Origin: Aphanomyces cochlioides
Taxonomy: Eukaryota > Oomycota > Saprolegniomycetes > Saprolegniales > Verrucalvaceae
DNA length: 64,000 bases
Assembly: GCA_019828595.1 (NCBI GenBank)
Contig: JAHQRK010000011.1
Span: 2,170,001 to 2,234,000 of the forward strand
Reading direction: 5' to 3'
Shown here: in pieces, positions 1 to 10,758 of the stretch
How positions within the stretch are numbered: position 1 is the stretch's first letter
Layout of the letters: the number at the start of each line of letters is the position of its first letter
Position numbers and translations under genes: made by a program
Notes under the pieces: model-generated
The model's input: only the letters and a program-made list of their open reading frames with translations
Databases searched by the model: none
Told to the model about the DNA's origin: nothing

Positions 1-396
1 AGTTTATAGAGCGTGGTTCTAATCTTGTTCTAGAAGTCGCTTGGGCAACTTGTAATAGCTGCTCCTTTGTTTTTATGACAATCGTCGAGACTGTTGTATA
101 TAGTCAGTTGAAACTAAATGCAATCAAAATGTGTTGTAAAGTTTCATGTTGACTTCAAGATGCTCTGGAATAATTGCGTGCTACTAACATCTAAATCATG
201 CTTGCATCTATGAAAGGCCGCCTGAGTTTTCTACCCCCTCCGTTTCCACAGTCATCTCAAGCGTCGCATCAGTCTCTACCAGTGCAACGCAAACAATTAT
301 TTCGATCAAAATAAGGTAATGCTTGCAAATAGTTTTTATATTCAATTAATTTTTCAGTACTTCGAGAAGAATATATATATATATATCTAACTTCTT
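1..396. other. AT-rich stretch without a recognised gene
   Basis: I see no extended open frame or recognisable motif here. The segment ends in a short TA-dinucleotide run (about 371-386) directly next to the mitochondrial-like insertion that begins near 397. Confidence 0.5.
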
Positions 397-640
397 TTTT
401 ATTATTTCCCATGGTCTTGCTTTAAAAGCATAAGGTTTTGAAGTTAATGCTCATACCGGGCATAAATCAATTAAATTTCCTGAAAATTCTGAGTTATAAA
501 TATTTTTATCATAAAAACTTATTTCAGTTGAATTACCTCGACCTGTAGTACCAAAATTATCAATACCACAAATTTCTTCTGCAAAACGAACGCAACGTGT
601 ACAATGAATACAACGTGTCATTATAGTTTTAATAAATGGC
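397..640 (-). pseudogene. nad11: NUMT: fragment of mitochondrial nad11 (NADH dehydrogenase subunit 11)
   Basis: The minus strand reads as part of the complex I 75-kDa/NuoG family: a CIHCTRC cluster-binding motif, then GTTGRGN, then [10 protein letters not shown] followed by ALTSKPYAFKARPW. These match the N-terminal Fe-S region of Nad11, which oomycetes encode in mitochondrial DNA. The AT-rich codon use is mitochondrial in style. The glycine codon expected in CPVGAL is TGA (453-451 on the minus strand), a stop, and similarity fades at both ends (in-frame TAA near 645; low-complexity sequence below 397). About 240 bp in nuclear repeat sequence with an inactivating change indicates a nuclear mitochondrial insertion. 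A mis-assembled mitochondrial read is the alternative; the stop codon and the flanking nuclear transposon relic argue against it. Confidence 0.85.
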
Positions 641-836
641 TTTTAAATGTTAATTTAATTTTACAAAAAATTAAAAAAAAAAGATTATTGAGTTTGCAAT
701 ATTTAGCAATATCTGACAGGAAGTAAGTTATTGGAGGGTATCAGCAAATTCAATAATTGATTTTCACACTCTATCGTCTCGCCTCCAATAATTAATTGAT
801 GACAGAGATTTTCACTTCTTGTCCAATTTTTGACGT

Positions 837-2310
837 ATGAAGCAGTCGACCCTTGTTCCAGTGTCTGCCCACGAAGCGTTCACGCCAAAGGAGATTGCAG
901 CCTTCTTTTTCAAACATGGTGGTGAATCCATCGTCCGTGATCCCAAGACAAAACGTATTCGCACCATGGTCACGTACAATTGCATGTGTTGCGTCCCAAG
1001 CACAGTCGTCACGATAAAAAAGAACACGGGATATCAAAACCTCGCTCAACACGTCTACACATTCCACAAAGACCATCTCTCTCAGATGCGCGAGGCCCGT
1101 GGACCAGGGAAAGTGACAGCGATTGGGCATGCTGTGTCCGATAAGGCTGTCAACGTCTTTGGCTGCTTGGATTGGATTGTTGACAGCAATCTCCCCTTCT
1201 CGTTCTTTGAATCTTCTCGCACCAAGCAATATTCCCATCTTGATGGCATTGGAGCGACCACCGTACGAAAGTATCTGCAACTTGTTACCCAACAAGTCGA
1301 ATCTGACGTTTCCTCGATCCTACCCACCAAGTTTGGTTTGATGTTTGACGGTTGGTCAAGTCGGAACGAGCATTTTCTGGCGGAGTTTGCTATACTTGCG
1401 GCTGGTGGAAAACTCACAACTCCCCTCTTGTCCATGGCTCCTTTGATTGACTCCGAGTTGTCCAGTGATGACTCACGAGAAGTAAGTCATGGTGCGCGAG
1501 AACATCAGCTCTTCCTTGGAACCATTCTCTCCAACTACGGCCGCAATTTGGACGGCGTGGCGTTTCTGGTTTGCGACAATTGTGATGTCAATAGACGAGT
1601 CTCAAAAGAACTTGGGAGTACCCATGATCGGTTGTGCAAGTCACCGTCTCAATCTTGCTGTGAAGAAGTACATAGAGACGTTCTATGCAGACGAAGAAGA
1701 ATGCGTGCGCAGAGTAATGGTTGCACTGAAAACGCTGAACAATGGAGTACGATTGAAAAAGGCTGGGACTTTTCTCTCGCCAATCACTTACAATGCAACA
1801 CGATGGTCATCAATGCATGACATGATTGCTCGATATTTGGAATTGAAATCGTTCATTGGCACCTTCAGTGATCGTAGCTTCCTCGATATACTGCCGACTG
1901 TCCAACAAGACCACTCAATCAACCAGTTGGTGAGTCATCTACGAATCTTTGAATCTGTATCGAAACATTTGCAAAAACACGATGTGGGGATGTCACATGT
2001 ACGAACCCTATTTGATAGATTAATTGGCTTATACCCAACAATGACATCCCACATTGGACGTGATGCGAGTTTTTTGGAGTCGCCAACCTTTGAAGATGCA
2101 ATTGTGAAGCTACAGAATGGTAAGCCTCTCGACATCATCGACGTATCGGCGTTGGCAAGATTTGAAGTTGACGCTAACTTGGATGACGAAGAGACTGGTG
2201 ACACTGACTACGCAACACAAGCATTGAAGAAGGCTCGAAGCGTAAAAAGCAGAAAGTACGACGACGCATTGCTTTTGTGCAACCAACTTCGAACTGCATC
2301 GAGCGTTTTT
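837..2310 (+). pseudogene. hAT-family transposase, frameshifted and C-terminally truncated
   Basis: The first frame (837 to about 1615) has a BED-like Cys/His finger (CMCC near residue 50, then HVYTFHKDH) and the hAT block FDGWSSRNEHF with the first catalytic Asp. A frame change at about 1612-1625, inside the block reading KELG then VPMIGCASHRLNLAV, moves to the second frame, which carries ATRWSSMHDMI and an all-alpha insertion-like region. Similarity stops at about 2300 in a T-run. The final catalytic Glu region and the hATC dimerisation domain are missing, so the protein cannot be functional. No terminal inverted repeats or 8-bp target duplication were found around it. The family call is firm; the exact element is unknown. 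Confidence 0.88.
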
Positions 2311-2559
2311 TTTTTAGGCAAAGTTGGTATTGAATCCCTTATTGTCAATTCCGTCGAAATTTGCCGTTTTTGTTTCGTTTTGAGCTGAAGGCGAAATCGC
2401 CCATGAATCAACCAATGCATTTGATTGGACAATAATGAAAAATATCTACCAATGAGAGTTTTCAAAGCTCTTGAGGCATCAACGCAGAGTTGTGGGACCT
2501 GGAACGCGGAAGCATGCACATGAGAACATCGCATGATTGTAACTTCGCGACCACAGCAG
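2311..2559. other. Junction between hAT and Copia relics
   Basis: A short AT-rich spacer with CCAAT-type motifs (for example GATTGGAC near 2421 and CCAATGAG near 2449). Sequence near 2330-2370 resembles sequence near 28275-28300, both reading about TTGTCAATTCCGTC/CAAATTTGCC, so it may be a small dispersed repeat. The 3' tail of the Copia fragment fades out here. Confidence 0.35.
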
Positions 2560-3046
2560 TACATCTATGTAGTCTTTAGTACCAGCATGTCCTCTCTGCA
2601 CACAAGAACACAGTTTAGACGCCAGCTCTAGCGTATAAATCTTGTTGGATGCATCGAGCCGCGCCTTGACTAAGGGTACTCCTTCGTGCTCGATGAAGCA
2701 CTCATCATTTCTGAAGGTAAGTTGGCATTTTGGATTCTTTCTCATCACTGCAGCAACGGACAATAGCGTGCTTGGCATGCCTTCCACCACGAGCACCTCC
2801 TCCATGGCCAAGGTCGTCCCCAAGCTCGTTTTTACGTGCATTGTCCCCATCTTTGTTGCTTGCGTCTTGGCGCCATTTGCAACGACCACGCTTCGGTCAC
2901 AGTCAGTGAAGTTTGTTAGGAGTGATGCGTCTCGAATCATGTGGGCCGATGCGCCACTGTCAACGATGACTTGGTTGGCTGCTCCCCTTGCGCTCAAGGC
3001 GACAGCTTGTTCGTTTTGGACGCATGTGGAAAATGTACACACCTGA
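2560..3046 (-). pseudogene. Ty1/Copia aspartic protease fragment
   Basis: The minus strand encodes VDSGASAHMIRD, the Copia aspartic-protease active site, followed by a conserved region ending in LVKARLDASNKIYTLEL, as expected just upstream of the gag-pre-integrase domain. It is one nucleotide out of phase with the zinc-knuckle segment upstream (junction near 3030-3050). After about 2600 the translation no longer resembles a Copia polyprotein, so integrase, RT and RNase H are absent. It is the 3' continuation of the gag fragment at 3047-4037. Confidence 0.8.
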
Positions 3047-4037
3047 GGTCAAATGCGTGGTTACCAATAGTATCTTTGATCTCATGATTCTTGTAGTTCT
3101 TGTTCATTTTCGGCTTTCCCGCTGCCTTAGCGCGGCATTCAACTTGCCAGTGTCCTTTCTTGCCGCACCAATGGCACTCCCCTTTCTTTGGTTATTTCTC
3201 CCGCCGGCCGTTGTTCTGAGCGCTCAAGGCGCGGTCGTCGTTGCTTGCTCCGCGCGGGTGGCTCAAGACCCCATTTCTGACGGCGGCCTTGTGTTCAGTT
3301 TCGAGCAATGCACGAACGTGTGCAAAATCGTTCATCAGGGTTAGTGAACCCGTCACTTGGTGTGCAACGTGTCGAAGTTCCCACGGCATCATTTGTAGGA
3401 GCCTCTCAATACTCGTGGTGCTTGTGATGTCGCTGTTCGCCTCGCGTAGTCGGCGTAGGACAATTTCATAACGCTCCAACAATTGAGGTAGCGTTTCTTG
3501 TTTCTGATTCCATTTCATGCAGTAAAATTCTTCAGATACGTCAAGACGATCAAGACGCGTCTTGGGCTCGTGGTGATCGGCGAACGCTTTGTATGCTGCC
3601 GCCGCTGTCGTTGCGTTTTCAATGTATTGAAATTGGGAGGGCGCGACGCATTGTATAAGAAGCCCCAGTGCCAGCCCATCGTTGGTGGTGTCGGTGGCAT
3701 CGATTTCCTCGACGACATCCGTCTCTTCACGTCCGGGTGTACAGAAGTGGGAGGATTTAGGGAATCGCTTTGACAGTGTATGTTCTACCATTTGCCATAG
3801 CCCCTTTGCAAGCAGGCGTCCTCTCAGATACGTCCTCCATTGGTTCCAGTTGCCTTCTTCAAGAAGCATGATAGAGGTCTTCTGCCGGCTTATAATCCGT
3901 CGCATCATGAGGGTAGAAGCCACAGCGTCTTGTAGAATCCATGGCGCATCCAGCGCGGCAACGCATCCTGTCCAATACTTGGCGACCGATGATAAATTTG
4001 ACGAGAAACGTATTCGATCGATGAGTTGGTTCCTCAT
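3047..4037 (-). pseudogene. Ty1/Copia gag with zinc knuckle, one nonsense codon
   Basis: Reading leftward from 4037, the frame encodes a UBN2/retrotran_gag-type capsid protein (LLEEGNWNQWRTYLRG near residue 58; FADHHEPKTRLDRL; LLQMMPWELRHVAHQV). At 3194-3192 a TAA interrupts the frame. Directly after it the same frame continues into a CCHC zinc knuckle (CHWCGKKGHWQVEC at about 3170-3130). The TAA fits a CAA-to-TAA transition in an otherwise continuous gag. A frameshift then separates it from the protease. I saw no flanking LTRs, so this is an isolated 5' part of a Copia polyprotein. Confidence 0.8.
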
Positions 4038-4089
4038 GGAATTGACTCTACCATTGTGGTGCAGCAGATTTACGGGACTAAACGTGTAA

Positions 4090-4790
4090 ATTGATCATCT
4101 CTTTTGTCTATCCCTCCACCTCTACAGTCAAGTGGTTCGAACTACATCTCACGACAGCTCTATCCCTACCGCTTGGAGAGCACTTGGCCAAGCTCGTTGG
4201 CCCGCTTCACGGCTTTCTCCAAGCTCCAAGAACCGCCAGATATTCGTTAATAGACTCGTCGATGCTTGAGACAAGTTGCCAGTGCAAACGATCCTCCATG
4301 GCTTGGAAAAAGCTCCAGGGCAAGCAATCTAGTCTTGTTTCGTCCGACGTGGTCTGTCGAAGAATCAAGTTGACAAAACATTCCAAAGGGGAGCAATCAA
4401 GTCCAGAGTACTTTAGACAGCGGTGATCAGTCTATATGATGTAGACCTCGTGTGGTCACATCCGACGACAATCGCGTCGTCAAGGAACGACCACTGGCAA
4501 TTGTTCCTTGCTGTTCCTTGTACCCTCATGGAACATTTGCAGCACGTTGATCGCATGGCCAGAGATAAGAGCTTATCGAATTTATTTAGCCACATCACAA
4601 CTGCTCTGGAGCATCAAAGCCAGCCCTCAACGAGTCCAAGCGATTGACAAGCACTGGGCTACGCATGTTGATGAATTTCAACAGCGTTGGACAGCGGCAC
4701 GCATGTTTGGTTAGCCTCCTCCGTATGTTGCAAAGGATGTGAACCAGCGCGAAAGCAAGGTGCACATGCGAGAGTATATCCTACGCAAGT
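4090..4790. other. Coding-like relic, family not recognised
   Basis: Short open frames on the plus strand (4423-4647 and 4508-4714) have protein-like composition, for example QRVQAIDKHWATHVDEFQQRWTAARMF in pieces near 4630-4714, and appear linked by a frame change near 4590. I do not recognise a domain. It lies between the Copia gag start and the LTR remnant, so a decayed retroelement segment is likely. Confidence 0.3.
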
Positions 4791-4947
4791 AGTTCGTATC
4801 AAGTGGATTTCAGCGCGTACTTGTTCTGCTGTGCAGAGCAGCCAGGGTCGCGCGTTAGTTTGACCCGCTGCCTTTTGTGAACCGTCGTGGGGTTGCTTTG
4901 CATTGCAGTTTACTTAGTCGAGTTGATTTACTTTAGTAGTAGTTACT

Positions 4948-5071
4948 TTAGTGAACGTTTGTTAGTTGGAGCGAGGGGAACGAAGTCGTTTTCCCCCTGT
5001 CTAGCTAACAGTGTCAAATATGCTTGCCTTGTCGAAGGTATCTGTGGCCGGAAGCCGCGGAAGACAGTACA
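4948..5071 (+). repeat. LTR-end sequence upstream of the Gypsy-1 gag (copy 1)
   Basis: From TTAGTGAACG at 4948 to ACAGTACA at 5071 this matches 19395-19517 with only a few differences (for example GGAGCGAGGGGAACGAAGTC in both). It ends in CA and lies 32 bp upstream of the Gypsy-1 gag start, as the 3' end of a 5' LTR would. The upstream LTR boundary could not be set. No clear TGG-type primer binding site follows. Confidence 0.6.
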
Positions 5072-5103
5072 AAGATATCTTTAGCTCAGTCTAGCTAAGA
5101 CAC

Positions 5104-6331
5104 ATGCGACGTGAAGAATCGACCGAAGGCGGTTCTACTGAACTGGACCAAGACCGTTCGCGGTCGCGTGATCGCGGCGAGCAACCTCGAGGACGCCAGG
5201 ACCAGCGTGAGGTGCGCAATCCGTTCAGGTCGCCAAGACGACGGCAACCACGTCCTGTGGACGAATGGTTACCGCGCAGTGGGTATGTGTTTACCTCTGC
5301 AACATAGGCGAAAGCTCGCTTAGGCCAGCGGCCGCTCCTGTCGAGCCCGCTGCTGCATCAACTGAAAACGTGCCTGCCTCATGTGAGGCGCACGAGACCC
5401 CGCTTCCTGAGGATACGGATATGGGGAGTGACGCCGGATACGGCCGCGCTCAAGTCTGAATGCGCCGGCCGTTCCGCATCCGCCGACCTTCAAATATTCA
5501 ACGGAGGCTGAGAGGCGTCGTTTTATGCGCGAGTACCATTCGTACTTGTCGCAGATCAATGCGTTGCAGAGCGCGGGCTCACGCCCGTTTGCTATGCATG
5601 TGAGCGCCTGTATGGACCCGTCGTCCAAGCGGCGCATCGCATTGTTTGACTTCAACAAAGATCACCATGCGGTGACTGAAGAAGAATGGATCGCGTGGTT
5701 CAACGCGGCCATTGAAGGAGAACCGCTGGATTTAGACGTCCTGAAAAGGCGCCTAACCAGTGTCATTTGTTTCGAAACGAAGATTCTCGATGCGGAGTCC
5801 AGGATTGGACGTATGGTGGACGAGCTTATGCGTGCGCTAGACCAGGACCATCAGGAATGGGTCCTGACACAAGAAGGAAAAGTCGTCGTCGAAGTTATGG
5901 CGAAGGCTATCAAGCCGGACGCGCTGAAAACAGCGGTCCAGAAACAACTACAGCTCCAGAAGAACAAAGGACTGAAAAGCGATGTATTTCGCTTTGTAAA
6001 CAGGTTGCGGCACTTTGCTGCCGGCTTCCAGATGTACGTCGGTCTCGACGAGACTCCTACGCCTGCAGCTGCTCCGAAAGGAGAAGCGCAGCGCGCTGGC
6101 AGAGGCGGTGGCGGCGGTCGGGGTGACGGTCGAGCTAAGCCAGATGCTGGTGCGAAAGGTGATGCAAAAGGCGGCGCGGAAGCGAAGCCAGCCGCCGAGA
6201 AGTCGAAGGACGACGAAAAGCCGAAGAAGAAACTCGGCTGCCTGAAGTGCGGCGATGCTAGTCATCGCGTTGCCGATTGTCCCCGTCGAGGCGCAGCAGC
6301 TGCTAGACGCGCAGCTGAAGAAATGGCGTGA
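5104..6331 (+). pseudogene. Gypsy-1 Gag polyprotein with CCHC knuckle
   Basis: The main open frame (5525-6331, 268 residues from its first Met) is a Gag capsid domain followed by a Gly/Ala/Lys-rich linker and a CCHC knuckle, CLKCGDASHRVADC, near the C-terminus. In-frame coding extends upstream of 5525, and an N-terminal segment starting at the ATG at 5104 (Arg/Glu/Asp-rich, then Pro-rich) is in a different frame, so the N-terminal third carries at least one frameshift between about 5300 and 5460. The frame stops 40 bp before the Gypsy-2 5' LTR. Its protease and RT are not found; the matching 3' half probably resumes at 12458. Confidence 0.75.
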
Positions 6332-6370
6332 CGCCACAAGTTCTCGGCGACATGCCGGAGAGACGCCGCA

Positions 6371-6509
6371 TGTAACCGGAATCGTCCGGTTACTTGCTTG
6401 GCATGACATGCCTGATGTTGGCATGGCATCTGTATTGACCTCCGCGTGTGAGCACTTGTTGCTCACAGCCATTCCTCTGCACTGAGCCTTTTTAGGCCAT
6501 TCGTTTTCA
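6371..6509 (+). repeat. Gypsy-2 5' LTR
   Basis: It begins TGTAACCGGAATCG and ends GTTTTCA. It matches 12319-12457 base for base apart from isolated substitutions. At 139 bp it is short for a Gypsy LTR. Confidence 0.85.
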
Positions 6510-6510
6510 C

Positions 6511-6526
6511 TGGCCCACAAGCCCCG
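6511..6526 (+). promoter_or_regulatory. Gypsy-2 primer binding site
   Basis: TGGCCCACAAGCCCCG starts two bases after the LTR end. It would pair with a tRNA 3' end reading CGGGGCTTGTGGGCCA. The TGG start, complementary to the CCA tail, is the usual signature; the tRNA species was not determined. Confidence 0.65.
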
Positions 6527-6700
6527 TTCGTTTATCTTGCCCTTAGCTTTAGTTGGGATAAAGCTAATTCACTTTTCGATTTGCCTCTTGCCTATCAGGC
6601 CTTCCTCTGCGCGTGTACACGGTTACACTTGGTAGCACTCTAGTTCGTCCAAGGACCTACTAGCCGGAAAAGTCACAACTCAACGATTTCGAAGTTTACA

Positions 6701-7495
6701 ATGGAAAATGGAGACAGCCCTGTCCGCGAATGGCGAGTGAAACTCGATGCACCCAAGTTTGGTGGTTCATCTTCTGAAAACCTTCTCGTCTGGGAAGCTG
6801 GTGTGAAAATGGCCGTGGAAGCCATGGACTTACAATCTGGAACCAAGCAAGTTGCTTTTGCTGTGTCATGCCTCACCGGCAAAGCCCACACACGGGCAGT
6901 CAATACTTATATGCGCGATACCTCTGCGATGGACACCCTGCCCAAGTTTATCGCTCTCATGAAGGCAACTTATTTACCCAAAGACGCAGCTGTGCGCCAC
7001 ATGCATCAACTATTGAAGGCCACTCAAGGCAAGCTGACAATCTGCGAGTTTGCCCAGAAGCTCGAATACCACTGGCTCTCCCTGCCTGACAAGGCTCTGG
7101 TCTCCGAAGGAGCCATCGTCAACGTTTTTATGCATTGTTTAAACCAAGTCCCTTCTCGACTTGAAGTCTTCCGTCGATTGTCCGAGAATATGGTTGACGC
7201 ACTCAACACTGCCCTTGGCGAGCATTACTTGCGGCCTGCTGCTTCGTTTTCGGGTCATCATGACGAGTACGACATGGAAATTAGCCAAATCGGCACGACG
7301 AACAATCATCGCGAACATCGTCAGTTTGACCGCAATCGATCGAATCCCAATCAAGGACGCACGGTGCGTTGCACCAATTGTCAGCGAATGGGACATATCT
7401 CCCGCAACTGTACCACTTTTCGTCGACACGCTTCCAACGCGCATCGTGCGTCAGGAACGCCACCGCGTCGACAGGTAAACTTCCTCACCCAGTAG
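6701..7495 (+). CDS. Gypsy-2 Gag (capsid plus CCHC nucleocapsid)
   Basis: An uninterrupted 264-residue frame starting at ATG 6701. The N-terminal half is a retrotransposon gag domain (LVWEAGVKMAVEAMDL; later LTICEFAQKLEYHWLSLPD). A basic Asn/Arg linker leads to a CCHC knuckle, CTNCQRMGHISRNC, at about residue 228. It stops at TAG 7493-7495 and the protease-like region begins in another frame. Gag forms the virus-like particle in which reverse transcription takes place. This is the best preserved sense gene of the element. Confidence 0.85.
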   Translation: MENGDSPVREWRVKLDAPKFGGSSSENLLVWEAGVKMAVEAMDLQSGTKQVAFAVSCLTGKAHTRAVNTYMRDTSAMDTLPKFIALMKATYLPKDAAVRHMHQLLKATQGKLTICEFAQKLEYHWLSLPDKALVSEGAIVNVFMHCLNQVPSRLEVFRRLSENMVDALNTALGEHYLRPAASFSGHHDEYDMEISQIGTTNNHREHRQFDRNRSNPNQGRTVRCTNCQRMGHISRNCTTFRRHASNAHRASGTPPRRQVNFLTQ

Positions 7496-7965
7496 GCGCC
7501 GGGTGGCCTCCTGGGAAAACGGATCAATGGATCCCTCACACCGCGCCTGCGGTACCTGTTGATCTAGCCCCTGGCACTCTGTGCCGCTTAGGAGAGCATC
7601 ACCAGATGTTTTCCTACCTGCTTCCAGTTCTTGGGTTCAGAGACCCTCTCCGTGTCTTAAGAGACAGTGACGCATCTGAAAACTATGCGCGGCGCGCAAC
7701 TATTGCCAGAGCTTCTGACGTATCTACGTATGTTGCTCGACCGAACGACACCTTACGAATCCGCCTAGCCGATGGTCGATTGTTTCAAATCCTCGACAAA
7801 CTGTCGCCCTGCAAACTTCAATCGGCGACTTCTCGTCCACTGAAGAATTCTTCCTCATGGATCTCGACAATCGATGGGATTTGATCCTTGGAATGGGTTG
7901 GCTCGAACGCCATCAGCCCATCATTGACTGTCGCAGTTATCTGCGTTGAAGAAGATGGAACCCTC
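7496..7965 (+). pseudogene. Gypsy-2 aspartic protease region, degenerate
   Basis: In the frame ending at 7884 the segment YLLPVLGFRDPLRVLRDSDAS aligns in position with a retropepsin active site, but the canonical DSG/DTG triad reads DSD. Near 7780-7800 coding moves to a second frame that reads a flap-like EEFFLMDLDNRWDLILGMGW, typical of a Gypsy protease C-terminus, and then meets stops. Both the altered triad and the frame break predict loss of protease activity. Confidence 0.6.
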
Positions 7966-8027
7966 CACACGACATCCACGATGGATACGGATGTACTCGA
8001 AGATGCTGACAAGAAAGCACACACCAC

Positions 8028-9104
8028 GTGGGAGTCTCTCAAGACTATCCCGTACTACGACATTTTGTTGGAATACAGGATGTATTCCCTGAAGAGGTTC
8101 CGGCGGTTCTGCCTAGCGACAAAGGCATTCCCCACGAAATTGATTTGGTCCCGGGGATCAAGTATTGCGTTACACGACAGTGGCCATTGCCACGCGATCA
8201 AGTTGAATTCATCGACTCTTTCTTTGCGGCCCGCAAGAAGGCAGGCCATGTGCGCGAGAGCAACTCGCCGCATTCAAGTCCGACATTTTGTGTCAAGAAA
8301 CCCAATGGTGGCTGGCGTATCGTTCATGCCTTTAACAAACTGAACCAAGCCACCGTGCCGGCGCAAACGCCGTTTCCCCGCAAGGACGTCATCATTGACA
8401 GTATGGCGGGTAGTACCCTGTTTTCAACGATCGATTTGCGCGATGGATTCTACCAGCTCCTGATGCGCGCTCAGGATATCCCCAAGACCGCCGTCTCCAC
8501 TCCTAGTGGTATGCTTTGGGAATGGCTTGTTATGCCTCAAGGCCTCTCCAACGCTCCTGCGACTTTTAACCGCATGGTTACGACGAAGCTTCGCCCGCTG
8601 AGTGCCTTTGCACCGTCTTACTTTGACGATATTTACATTCACAGTCGTGGCACAACCACCCGCTCAGACGTCGAGGTTCATCGTGATCACCTCTGTCAAG
8701 TCCTTACCGTCCTGCGGGACAATGGTCTGTATGCCAACCTGGCCAAATGTCTGTTTGGTGTCTTGGAAATTCCCATTCTTAGTGATTTTGTTGGTATTCA
8801 TGGCTGTCGAGCCGATCCTGCTAAGGTGCAAGCCATCCGTGACTGGCCTGTGCCGTCCACTCAAACTGAATTGCGCAGTTGGCTTGGCTTAGACACGTAT
8901 TTACACAAATTCTCGGCCAATTTTGCTGCTCTTGCTCATCCTTTGACGGCTTTGTTAGCCAAGGATGCCGAATGGGTTTGGACCCACGAATGCAACGATG
9001 CGTTCAACGCTGTGAAGGACAGTTTGATATCTGCGCCAATCCTGGCTTTACCCGATTTTCTCGACCCTTTTCGGTCGTCTGTGATGCCTCTGTTAAGGCT
9101 ATAG
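8028..9104 (+). pseudogene. Gypsy-2 reverse transcriptase
   Basis: The frame carries Gypsy RT blocks in order: IPHEIDLVPG, SSPTFCVKKPNGGWRIVHAF, FSTIDLRDGFYQL, MPQGLSNAPATFNRMV, then SYFDDIYIHSRG, where the usual YxDD box reads YFDD with both catalytic Asp present, then the connection region with LRSWLGLDTYLHKF. The last roughly 35 residues are out of frame: near 9060 coding shifts to the frame of the RNase H segment. Upstream it is separated from protease by stops around 7950-8030. RT core motifs are intact but the polyprotein is broken. Confidence 0.85.
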
Positions 9105-9559
9105 GCTGCTGCCTCATGCAGGTGGGGGAAGATGGGCGTGACCGCCCTGTCTCCTATCAGTCGCGCCAGCTCCAGAAGGCTGAAAAAGCCTATCCAGTTC
9201 ACGACCTCGAGCTGCTAGCTATGAAGTACGCGCTCACGAAGTTTCGCATCTATCTTCTCGGTAGCAAACCGTTTGTGGTCTACACAGACCATGCGTCCTT
9301 ACGCACTGCTGTCAAGTCACCACACATTAGCCAACGCATGGCTCGGTGGTTATCCTTCTTTGCTGAATTCAACTTCACAGTTGAGTACAAACCTGGACGT
9401 CAAAAGGTCCTTGCCGATGCGCTGTCACGCCGACCCTCGACGGTGGATGAATCCATCCTTAACCATGTGTCACATGCCCACTCCAACCTTCTTGATCGTT
9501 TACGTACTGTACATCGTACGCCTCTGACAAGTGGCTTTCAGATGTCCTCTCCTTGTTGA
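9062..9559 (+). pseudogene. Gypsy-2 RNase H
   Basis: Starting near 9062 the frame gives SVVCDASVKAIGCCLMQ (first catalytic Asp), YPVHDLELLAMKYALTKFRIYLLG (Glu), VYTDHASLRT (Asp) and LADALSRRPS (final Asp). All four RNase H metal ligands are present. The frame is offset from RT and ends at 9559; integrase continues in a third frame from 9553. Confidence 0.85.
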
Positions 9560-10758
9560 CAGGCTCCACCTCCTCGCCAAAGCGATCATCGCTCAAGAAT
9601 TTCTCCGTTCACGATGGCTTGGTGTATTACTCATTGGCTTCTAGCCCGCACCGCCTTGCTATACCCGCCGACGACAATCTCCGTCGAGATATTCTCCATG
9701 ACTGTCACACCGCGCAAACTGCTGGCCATTTTGGCCGTGACAAAACTTACCTCACAGTGGCCCGCCAATTTTGGTGGCCTCGGTTGTTCAAGGCTGTATC
9801 GCGCTATATAGCACATTGTGACGTTTGCCAACGTGTCAAGGCTTCTCCAGCCACTCGTGCCCCTCTGGCACCTTTGCCAGTCCCCGATGAGGTAATTTCC
9901 TCTGTCAGCATGGATTTTATCTTCGGTCTCCCTCGAGACAAGCACGGCCGTACCGGCATTTGGACCTGTGTCGACAGGCTCTCGAAATATTTGATTGCAG
10001 TCGCGTGCCGCGACACCATCACGGCCGAAGAATCGGCCCAACTCTACTTCGACCATGTCTTCTGTCGGTTTGGGTTACCAACCTCTATCGTCTCTGATCG
10101 CGATCCTCGCTTTACCTCCAAGTTTTGGTCTGTGCTGTTTTCTCTTTGTGGTACCTCGCTCGACATGTCCACCTCGGACCACCCTGAGACCGATGGTCAG
10201 TCTGAACGCGCCAACCGCGTCATTGACGATGTTCTTCGGAGCTACGCTCAATCGAAGCCGCGCACTTGGAGCTCGATGCTCTCGCAAGTTACTTTTGCAT
10301 ACAACAACTCTGTCCAAGCGTCCACGGGTCACACCCCTTTTTATGTCCTGCACCTTCGGCACCCTCGCCTACCACTCGATGTGGATGCCCCACTTTTAAG
10401 TGGGGGAGGATCTACCCCAGCTCGCACGATAACAAGTGTTAAACACATTGTTGAGAAACGGAAGTCTCTACTTCTTCATGTCCGCGAGAATCTCGCTGCT
10501 GCTCAAGCAAAGCAAGCTTTGCAAGCCAACAAGTCAAGTCGACGCGATACGAATGTTTATTCAGTCGGCGACTTAGTCCTACTACACGCGTCAGCTGCAC
10601 CAAAATCGGCGCTTGGCAATTCAAAATTGCAGCCACCTTGGCTTGGCCCATTCCCTATTGCGAAGAAGATTAGCAACACTGCGTACAAGTTGGAGCTCCC
10701 AGCAGAATGGCAAATCCATCCAACATTCTATTTGGCAAGCCCAAGAGGTATTTACCTG
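9553..10758 (+). pseudogene. Gypsy-2 integrase
   Basis: An HHCC zinc-binding domain (HDCHTAQTAGHFGRDKT, then CDVCQRVK), the DDE core (SMDFIFGLP, VSDRDPRFTSKFW, TDGQSERANRVID) and a C-terminal GPF/Y-like segment (WLGPFPIAKKISNTAYKLELP, ending HPTFY). After HPTFY the frame changes near 10735. The phase-corrected tail runs into the plus-strand copy of the antisense coiled-coil gene, so integrase probably ends near 10750. No chromodomain was seen. Confidence 0.85.

Noticed and set aside
371..386. TA-run as a microsatellite of interest
   Set aside because: Only about eight units; ordinary low complexity at the edge of the NUMT.
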